Shown here in pieces: positions 7,196 through 12,295 of a stretch of 12,295 nt of DNA (its first letter is position 1; each line of letters starts with the position of its first letter). Made by a program: the position numbers and the translations under genes. Source of the DNA: Desulfoprunum sp. GTDB taxonomy: Bacteria > Desulfobacterota > Desulfobulbia > Desulfobulbales > Desulfocapsaceae. The DNA lies in the NCBI GenBank assembly GCA_030696435.1, contig JAUYSF010000455.1, forward strand, positions 1 through 12,295, given 5' to 3'. The notes beneath the pieces were generated by a model, which was not told the origin of the DNA, made no database searches, and saw only the letters and a program-made list of their open reading frames with translations.

Positions 7196-8500
7196 ATGTC
7201 GACAACCCTGTTTACCAACTGTACTCTCTTTGCCGAACCTTACGGCAATGTAATCCGCAATGCCTATCTTCTGGTAAAAGGCAATACCATCGCCGAGACT
7301 GGCCCCATGGCAGATCTCGCCTTTCCTGAAGACGCAAAGGTGGTCGACGCCAGCGGCAAACTCCTTATGCCCGGCCTCATCAATGGTCACAATCACTGCG
7401 CCATGACCCTCTTCAGAGGGCTTGCCGATGACCTGGGGCTGAACGATTGGCTGCATGGACATATCTTCCCTGCCGAGGCCAGATATGCCAATCCCGAGAT
7501 GGTCTACTGGTGCACCAGACTTGCCGCGGCCGAGATGATCCTCTCGGGCACCACCTGTGTGGCCGATGCTTATTTCTTCTCCGGAAGCTCGGCTCAGGCC
7601 CTTGCTGATTGCGGGATGCGGGCCGTGATCGGTCATGGCATCGTCGATTTCCCGGTACCGAGCGTCCCCGATCCAAAGAAAAATATCGAGACAGTAGCCT
7701 CCTTCATTGCAGAGTGGCAAGATCGGCATCCCCTCATAACACCTGCCGTTTTTGCCCACGCCCCCTATACCTGCTCTCCGGCTACCCTAAGAAAGGCCAA
7801 GGACCTAGCCGATCGCACGAATGTGCGTTTTTTCACCCATCTGGCAGAAGGACGACAGGAGATAGAGATGATTATCGATCCCCAGGGAACCAGTCCCGTG
7901 CGTCATCTGGCCGCCCTTGATCTCCTTGGACAAAACACCGTCTGCGTGCACAGCATCTGGCTGGACGATCAGGACCTCGATCTCCTTGAGGAAAGCGGCA
8001 CTTCAGTTGTCACCTGCCCGCAAAGCAATTTGAAACTGGCCTCCGGCATCGCCCGGATTGAAGAGATGCGCCGGCGAAATATCGTCGTTGGCCTGGGCAC
8101 CGACGGTTGTGCCAGCAACAACAGCCTCGACATGTTCAAAGAGATGGATATGCTCGCCAAAATCCAAAAGGTCGAGAGAAACGATGCTACCGCCATGCCG
8201 GCCCAGTCCGTCCTGCAATGTGCGACGACAGGCAACGCCTCACTGCTGCATCTTCCCCTGCTCGGCCGCCTGCAACCGGGTTGCAAGGCAGACCTGATCG
8301 TCCTCGATCTCGCAACCCCGCACCTCACCCCCTTCTACAATCCCGACTTGCTGGTCTATGCGGCAAGCGGCGCTGATGTCCATACCGTCATGATCGATGG
8401 CAGGATTATCTTGGAAAACAGGAAGATACTCTCCTTTGACCTCCAGGAGACCATGGCAAGAATAGCCGAGCTGACACAAACGATACGGCAGGCCAACTGA
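7196..8500 (+). CDS. mtaD: 5-methylthioadenosine/S-adenosylhomocysteine deaminase-type amidohydrolase
   Basis: From the ATG at 7196 the protein has 434 residues, normal for the MTA/SAH deaminase branch of the amidohydrolase superfamily. These enzymes deaminate SAH, MTA or related adenosines to inosine derivatives and so recycle methylation by-products. Metal and catalytic residues are visible: H65 and H67 in NGHNHC, H215 and E218 in THLAEG, H252 in VHSIW and D303 in GTDGCASNNSLDMF, a string typical of this branch. H188 in HAPYT also fits. A longer frame opens at a TTG at 7091, but those 35 residues look unlike the family and lie upstream of the candidate start of transcription. No clear ribosome binding site precedes the ATG. 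It is followed after 36 bp by mtgA. Substrate choice among MTA, SAH and 5'-deoxyadenosine cannot be told from sequence alone. Confidence 0.88.
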   Translation: MSTTLFTNCTLFAEPYGNVIRNAYLLVKGNTIAETGPMADLAFPEDAKVVDASGKLLMPGLINGHNHCAMTLFRGLADDLGLNDWLHGHIFPAEARYANPEMVYWCTRLAAAEMILSGTTCVADAYFFSGSSAQALADCGMRAVIGHGIVDFPVPSVPDPKKNIETVASFIAEWQDRHPLITPAVFAHAPYTCSPATLRKAKDLADRTNVRFFTHLAEGRQEIEMIIDPQGTSPVRHLAALDLLGQNTVCVHSIWLDDQDLDLLEESGTSVVTCPQSNLKLASGIARIEEMRRRNIVVGLGTDGCASNNSLDMFKEMDMLAKIQKVERNDATAMPAQSVLQCATTGNASLLHLPLLGRLQPGCKADLIVLDLATPHLTPFYNPDLLVYAASGADVHTVMIDGRIILENRKILSFDLQETMARIAELTQTIRQAN

Positions 8501-8536
8501 CCATTCTCCAATGCCACACATCATTTTGCAAATCAC

Positions 8537-9229
8537 ATGAAAATACGGTTCTCCGCCTGCAGAATGTGGCTTCGCCGATTCTTCTTCAGCTTCTTCCTCA
8601 TCAGTATCACCTCGGCTCTCATCCTGAGATTTGTGCCGCCACCACTGACTCCTCTCATGGTTATCCGGGGCATCCAGGGAATGTCGGAGGGCAGGGGGTT
8701 TGTCATCAGAAAACAATGGCAACCGCTCGAAAGGATATCTCCCCTCCTGATACAGGCCGTCATTGCCTCTGAAGATCAGAAGTTCCCCAATCATTTCGGC
8801 TTCGACCTTCAGGCCATATCCAAGGCCTATTCCAACAATCTGATCGGAAAGAGACAGAAAGGGGCCAGTACCATATCCCAGCAGACTGCCAAGAATGTTT
8901 TCCTCTGGCCGACCAGTTCATACCTCCGCAAGGCTATCGAGGTCTATTTCACGCTCCTTATTGAATCTGTCTGGAGCAAAGAACGGATCATCGAGGTCTA
9001 TCTCAATGTCGCTGAATTCGGCCCCGGAGTCTACGGGGCAGAACAGGCGGCCCAAATGTATTTTCACAAATCGGCTTTGGGACTGACATCAAGAGAGGCG
9101 GCCATGCTCGCTGCGATACTGCCCGCCCCCAGACGATGGGACGCCGCACACCCAACCACATATCTGTTACAGAGGCGGCGATGGATCATGCAGCAAATGA
9201 GAAATGTAGGTCCGATTGATTTGAACTGA
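8537..9229 (+). CDS. mtgA: Monofunctional biosynthetic peptidoglycan transglycosylase
   Basis: The 230-residue protein is a GT51 glycosyltransferase without a transpeptidase domain. It polymerises lipid II into glycan strands at the periplasmic face of the inner membrane. A single N-terminal membrane anchor spans about residues 14-33. The GT51 motifs follow in order: EDQKFPNHFGFD with the catalytic E79, KGASTISQQTAKN (108-120), and ERIIEVYLNVAEFGPGVYG carrying the second conserved Glu (E153). REAAMLAAILPAPRRW (186-201) closes the domain. Length matches MtgA (about 230-240). The gene lies 36 bp after mtaD, probably on the same transcript, and has no obvious ribosome binding site. It converges on ppk1 with a 32-bp gap. 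A class A penicillin-binding protein is excluded by length. Confidence 0.94.
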   Translation: MKIRFSACRMWLRRFFFSFFLISITSALILRFVPPPLTPLMVIRGIQGMSEGRGFVIRKQWQPLERISPLLIQAVIASEDQKFPNHFGFDLQAISKAYSNNLIGKRQKGASTISQQTAKNVFLWPTSSYLRKAIEVYFTLLIESVWSKERIIEVYLNVAEFGPGVYGAEQAAQMYFHKSALGLTSREAAMLAAILPAPRRWDAAHPTTYLLQRRRWIMQQMRNVGPIDLN

Positions 9230-9261
9230 ATTCCTGGGTGCCTTCGCCGTCTCCAGACCAA

Positions 9262-11463
9262 TTATAGCGGTGGGTTGTTGCATCCACCCTCCTCACCCTT
9301 TTCCCGCTCAACCGCACTGCCACGCCCGGACAAGCTGGGATTAGTCATGAAATAGGTGTGGGCCGAGAATCCCTGGTCATCAACCGGCACCCGCCGATAC
9401 TGACCATCGGACAGCAGTTCCCAACTCTGCATTGTATCCTCAAAGCAGTGGACCATGATCTCGTTCAGCACCTGCTGATGCACCGTCGGGTTTTCAATAG
9501 GGACCAGCAACTCCACTCGACCATTCATGTTGCGGCCCATCCAGTCGGCCGAGGAGATGAAGACCCTGGCCTTCTCCGACGGCACAGGATCTCCGGCCCC
9601 GAAAACAAAGATCCGTGAGTGTTCAAGGAAACGACCGATGATACTCTTGACGCTGATATTCTCAGAGAGCCCCGGGACGCCGGGCCTGAGGGCACAGATA
9701 CCGCGGACGATGGCCATGACCCTCACCCCCGCCTGCGAGGCCTGGTACAGTCCGTCAATAAGATCACGGTCGGTCAGGGCGTTGGCCTTGATCCAGATCG
9801 TGGCCGGACGGCCTGATCGGGCATGTTCAATCTCCTCGGCAATCAATTCCATCAGCGCTGCACGCAGGGTCTTGGGCGCAAACGCCAGCCTGTTCAGACA
9901 CTGTGGCGGATCATAGCCGGTCATGTAGTTGAAGATTTGCAGAGCATCACGGCACAGATTCTCGTTATCGGTGAAAAAGGACAAATCTGTGTAGATCCTC
10001 GCCGTGACCGGATGATAGTTGCCGGTACCGAAATGGGCATAGGACTGTAGCCGCCCACCTTCCCGCCGCACCACCAGACTGAGCTTAGCATGAATCTTCT
10101 TGTCGACAAAGCCGTAGACTACATGGGCACCGGCCTCTTCCAATTCTCTGGCCCAGCGGATATTGGCCTCTTCATCGAAGCGGGCCTTCAATTCGACCAC
10201 TGCCGTCACCTGCTTACCGGCCTCCGCCGCCTCGATAAGGGCAGTGACAATCGGTGAATCACTACTGGTACGGTACAGAGTCTGCTTAATGGCGATCACC
10301 GCCGGATCATGGGCTGCCTGGTTAACAAACTGGGCGACCACATCAAAGCTCTCATAGGGATGATGGACAATGAAGTCCTTAGCGCGGATGGCCACAAAGA
10401 TATCACCGTTGAAATCCCTTACCCTTTCCGGAAAGCGCGCCTCAAAGGGAATGAAGAGCAGATCCGGCCGATCGGCCACAATCAGTTGTTTGATATCGAC
10501 CAGACCGAGAATTCCCTCACGTAGAAAAATGTTATTCTGAGCGACATCCAGTTCATCAACAATGATACGACGCAGACCAGGATCAATATCGGCATTGATC
10601 GATAACCGAATCACCGAACCGCGGCGGCGGGCCTTGAGGGCCGTCTCAAAGGTCTGCACCAAATCCTCCGCCCGTTCGTCGATCTCCATCACCGTATCGC
10701 GGATAATGCGCAGGCTCCCGCCCTTTAAAAGCTTGAAGCTGGGATAGAGATAGTTGAGGAAAAGCAAGATGGTATCTTCCAGCAGGACAAAGCGGATTGT
10801 CCTGCCACCCGGCAACCGGATGAAACGATCAACCTGTTTCGGAATGGGAATGAGGGCATACATCCCCTCGCCATCCGGACGCTCAAGCTGAAGGAAAAGA
10901 CAGAACCCGAGATTGGGAATGAACGGAAAGGCCGTTGCCGGATCCACCGCAATCGGGGTAAGAAGCGGAAAAATATGCTCGATGAAACAGTTCTGCAACC
11001 ACTTGCGCTCAGCGACCGCCAATTCCTCCGGCGCCAATACCTCCATTCCCTTTTCCTTCAATTCTTCCCGCAGTTCCCGCCAGCAGGCCTGCTGCTCCTG
11101 CATAAGCAAGGTGGCCCGCGCCAGAATAACAGTGATCTGTTCCTGCGGACTGAGGCCGTCGATACTCGGAGTAGTTATGCCTGCTTCAATCTGGCCCATG
11201 AGACCGGCCACTCGCACCATGTAAAACTCATCCCAGTTAGAGGCGGATATGGAGAGAAAGCGAACCCTTTCGAGGATGGGATGACGGACATTTCTGGCCT
11301 CACCCAGCACCCGCTCATTAAAGGCCAGCCAGCTCAACTCCCGATTGAAAAATCGCTGTGGCGAGAGCAGTAGGTTGTTGCCGCTGACAGAATCTTGAGC
11401 AGCAGGAGTCAATTTCCTGCGTGGGGATTCTCGACGGGTTTTCGGGCGTGCGGGGGTATTCAT
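9262..11463 (-). CDS. ppk1: Polyphosphate kinase 1
   Basis: From the ATG at 11463 the protein has 733 residues, normal for PPK1, which makes polyphosphate reversibly from ATP. The N-domain signature FFNRELSWLAFNERVL and the SNWDEFYMVRVAG motif are near the N-terminus. The catalytic histidines are H458 in KKIHAKLSLV (autophosphorylated; E. coli H435 equivalent) and H615 in FLEHSRIFVFG (E. coli H592 equivalent). YRTSSDSPIV and HFGTGNYHP are further family motifs. An in-frame ATG at 11526 would add 21 residues, but it has no ribosome binding site and those residues are not family-like. The chosen start has GAGAG about 10 nt upstream. The last ~25 residues form a Gly/Glu-rich tail. It is transcribed alone, convergent to mtgA and divergent from chrB. 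Confidence 0.96.
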   Translation of the reverse strand: MNTPARPKTRRESPRRKLTPAAQDSVSGNNLLLSPQRFFNRELSWLAFNERVLGEARNVRHPILERVRFLSISASNWDEFYMVRVAGLMGQIEAGITTPSIDGLSPQEQITVILARATLLMQEQQACWRELREELKEKGMEVLAPEELAVAERKWLQNCFIEHIFPLLTPIAVDPATAFPFIPNLGFCLFLQLERPDGEGMYALIPIPKQVDRFIRLPGGRTIRFVLLEDTILLFLNYLYPSFKLLKGGSLRIIRDTVMEIDERAEDLVQTFETALKARRRGSVIRLSINADIDPGLRRIIVDELDVAQNNIFLREGILGLVDIKQLIVADRPDLLFIPFEARFPERVRDFNGDIFVAIRAKDFIVHHPYESFDVVAQFVNQAAHDPAVIAIKQTLYRTSSDSPIVTALIEAAEAGKQVTAVVELKARFDEEANIRWARELEEAGAHVVYGFVDKKIHAKLSLVVRREGGRLQSYAHFGTGNYHPVTARIYTDLSFFTDNENLCRDALQIFNYMTGYDPPQCLNRLAFAPKTLRAALMELIAEEIEHARSGRPATIWIKANALTDRDLIDGLYQASQAGVRVMAIVRGICALRPGVPGLSENISVKSIIGRFLEHSRIFVFGAGDPVPSEKARVFISSADWMGRNMNGRVELLVPIENPTVHQQVLNEIMVHCFEDTMQSWELLSDGQYRRVPVDDQGFSAHTYFMTNPSLSGRGSAVEREKGEEGGCNNPPL

Positions 11464-11630
11464 AGTACATTCTCTCTTTCGGGTGAAAAGGACTCGCACC
11501 GCCACAAGGAAAGGTGCTTCTCTCATTTTTTTCAGGACAATTCTCGGAAATGCAGGCAGATACCGATCCGCACGCTTCCTTCAATGACAGGTTAGCGCAT
11601 AGCGTACCTGGCTTCAATATTTTTTCCTGG

Positions 11631-11769
11631 GAGCCTGTCGGATTATGCCATTTTTCCCCATCTCTGCGTTATTTTCGAAAATCAATGCTCGCAATATCAA
11701 CTATATGGCTGTGCTTAATTTTCGAAAATGCCTTGATCTGAGAAAAAATTTCTATAATCCGACAGACTC
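11631..11769. repeat. 139-bp imperfect palindrome, MITE/fold-back-like element
   Basis: The stretch is symmetric about base 11700 without gaps. The outer arms, 11631-11646 and 11754-11769, are inverted copies of 16 bp with one mismatch (core CTGTCGGATTAT). Inner 12-bp blocks ATTTTCGAAAAT at 11671-11682 and 11718-11729 mirror one another and are each self-palindromic. The parts between are only weakly self-complementary: I count about 42 of 69 paired positions overall. TCCTGG flanks the unit on both sides (11625-11630 and 11768-11773) and may be a target duplication, overlapping the right arm by two bases. There is no room for a protein, so any movement would need a transposase elsewhere. It lies in the 419-bp space between ppk1 and chrB; the rest of that space is described under neighbouring entries, and 11527-11624 shows nothing convincing. 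Confidence 0.65.
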
Positions 11770-11799
11770 CTGGCAATTCCAAAACATCAACCGCTCCGC

Positions 11800-11828
11800 T
11801 TGACACAACACACAACTGTTGTTACAGA
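11800..11828 (+). promoter_or_regulatory. Candidate chrB promoter
   Basis: A perfect TTGACA (11800-11805) is followed after 17 bp by TACAGA (11823-11828), a poor -10 with three of six matches. A weak -10 with a perfect -35 is common for regulated promoters. The spacer contains the small palindrome ACAACTGTTGT (11812-11822), and the -10 lies inside the larger palindrome at 11820-11839. The leader to the chrB ATG would be about 50 nt. Confidence 0.4.
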
Positions 11829-11839
11829 TATTTGTAACA
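11820..11839. promoter_or_regulatory. Operator-like palindrome upstream of chrB
   Basis: TGTTACA and TGTAACA are perfect 7-bp inverted arms separated by six A/T-rich bases (GATATT). The site covers the candidate -10 of chrB and lies 43 bp before the ATG, where a repressor would block polymerase. ChrB itself regulates chr genes in other bacteria, so autoregulation is a natural but untested guess. Confidence 0.5.
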
Positions 11840-11882
11840 CATGATACATATTAGCCAGTCTCATTTTGTCACAGGAATCGAC

Positions 11883-12295
11883 ATGCAGAAATCAACCGAC
11901 GAAAACCCTCACGAGTGGTTGCTGTTCTTTTACACCATCCCGGCGATCCCGGTGAACAGCAGGGTGAAGATCTGGCGCAAGCTGCTCAAGGCCGGTGCCG
12001 TCCAGCTCAAAGGAGGGGTCTATATCCTACCCTGCAGCGACGAACACCGGGAGGCTTTGCAGTGGCTTCTTGCCGAACTTCCGGCCATGAGAGGTGAAGG
12101 CCTCCTTGTCAAAACCGGGAGCATCGAACCATTACAACACCAGGATATTATCGAACTATTCAACGAACAGCGACGCCAACAGTACCAGCAAATCGCCGAC
12201 AAGATCGAGGCCTTCGCCGGCCGAATTCAGAATGTGCACAAGGGCGGGAAAGAGAAAAAAAACACCAGTCTCTTTAAACAGTATGAAAAAATCCA
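11883..12295 (+). CDS. chrB: ChrB N-terminal domain protein, chromate resistance (partial, C-terminus outside window)
   Basis: The frame is open from the ATG at 11883 to the window edge, giving 137 residues. AGGA at 11873-11876 lies 6 nt upstream. The N-terminus EWLLFFYTIPAIPVNSRVKI followed by WRKLLKAGAVQLKGGVYILP matches the ChrB N-terminal domain. A helical, Gln/Glu/Lys-rich region follows from about residue 85 and looks like the start of a coiled linker to a ChrB C-terminal domain. ChrB senses chromate and controls expression of the ChrA efflux pump in other bacteria. The rest of this protein and any chrA would lie beyond the right edge. It is divergent from ppk1 and preceded by a candidate promoter and operator. 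The domain call is confident; a role in chromate resistance here is inferred. Confidence 0.8.
   Translation, partial: MQKSTDENPHEWLLFFYTIPAIPVNSRVKIWRKLLKAGAVQLKGGVYILPCSDEHREALQWLLAELPAMRGEGLLVKTGSIEPLQHQDIIELFNEQRRQQYQQIADKIEAFAGRIQNVHKGGKEKKNTSLFKQYEKI

Noticed and set aside
8240..8794. 184-codon open frame on the minus strand across mtaD and mtgA
   Set aside because: It overlaps two well-supported plus-strand genes and their junction, with no recognisable motif.
9269..9288. GGTGG/CCACC hairpin at the mtgA-ppk1 convergence
   Set aside because: Only five pairs, inside the ppk1 coding end, with no T-run on either strand.
11464..11526. N-terminal extension of ppk1 from an ATG at 11526
   Set aside because: No ribosome binding site precedes it, and PPK1 homology and normal length fit the start at 11463.
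11589..11617. TTGAAG-17-TAACCT as a ppk1 promoter on the minus strand
   Set aside because: The -10 matches only three of six bases and nothing else supports it.

Overview
The window reads as a stretch of chromosome from a Gram-negative, Desulfobacterota-like bacterium (the former deltaproteobacteria, perhaps Desulfobulbales). This is an inference from gene content and order: a RicT/PSP1 protein and a DivIVA protein, both best known from Firmicutes, occur beside a monofunctional peptidoglycan transglycosylase (mtgA), a polyphosphate kinase and a single-polypeptide MetRS with a C-terminal tRNA-binding domain. Base composition is close to half G+C and looks even throughout. No tRNA, rRNA, CRISPR array, phage gene or transposase gene was seen.

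Region 1 (1-6906, minus strand) is one tightly packed run, read from right to left: ychF (ribosome-associated ATPase), a YhaM-like OB-fold/HD 3'-5' exoribonuclease, holB (clamp-loader delta prime), ricT (PSP1 family), metG, yggT and a DivIVA-like protein that runs off the left edge. Spacers are 15 to 97 bp, so the genes are probably co-transcribed. The set joins translation (ychF, metG), RNA processing (yhaM, ricT), replication (holB) and cell-envelope/division topology (yggT, divIVA). The holB-ricT-metG order recalls the Firmicutes holB-yaaT-metG neighbourhood. The YhaM-like protein ends in a pentapeptide that fits a sliding-clamp binding motif.

Region 2 (6907-7195) is a divergent control region. 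It holds overlapping candidate promoters for ychF (minus) and mtaD (plus), and a terminator-like hairpin with a U7 tract just ahead of the ychF ribosome binding site.

Region 3 (7196-9229, plus strand) carries an MTA/SAH-type deaminase and mtgA. Region 4 (9262-11463, minus strand) is ppk1, convergent with mtgA.

Region 5 (11464-11882) separates the divergent ppk1 and chrB genes. It contains a 139-bp imperfect palindrome, symmetric about base 11700, that looks like a MITE or fold-back repeat, followed by a chrB promoter region with a 20-bp operator-like palindrome. The plus strand then enters a ChrB N-terminal-domain protein that runs off the right edge and probably begins a chromate-resistance locus.

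Most of the window is ordinary housekeeping DNA. The points most worth checking are the near-palindromic element, the putative clamp-binding tail on the exoribonuclease, the attenuator-like ychF leader and the chrB operator.
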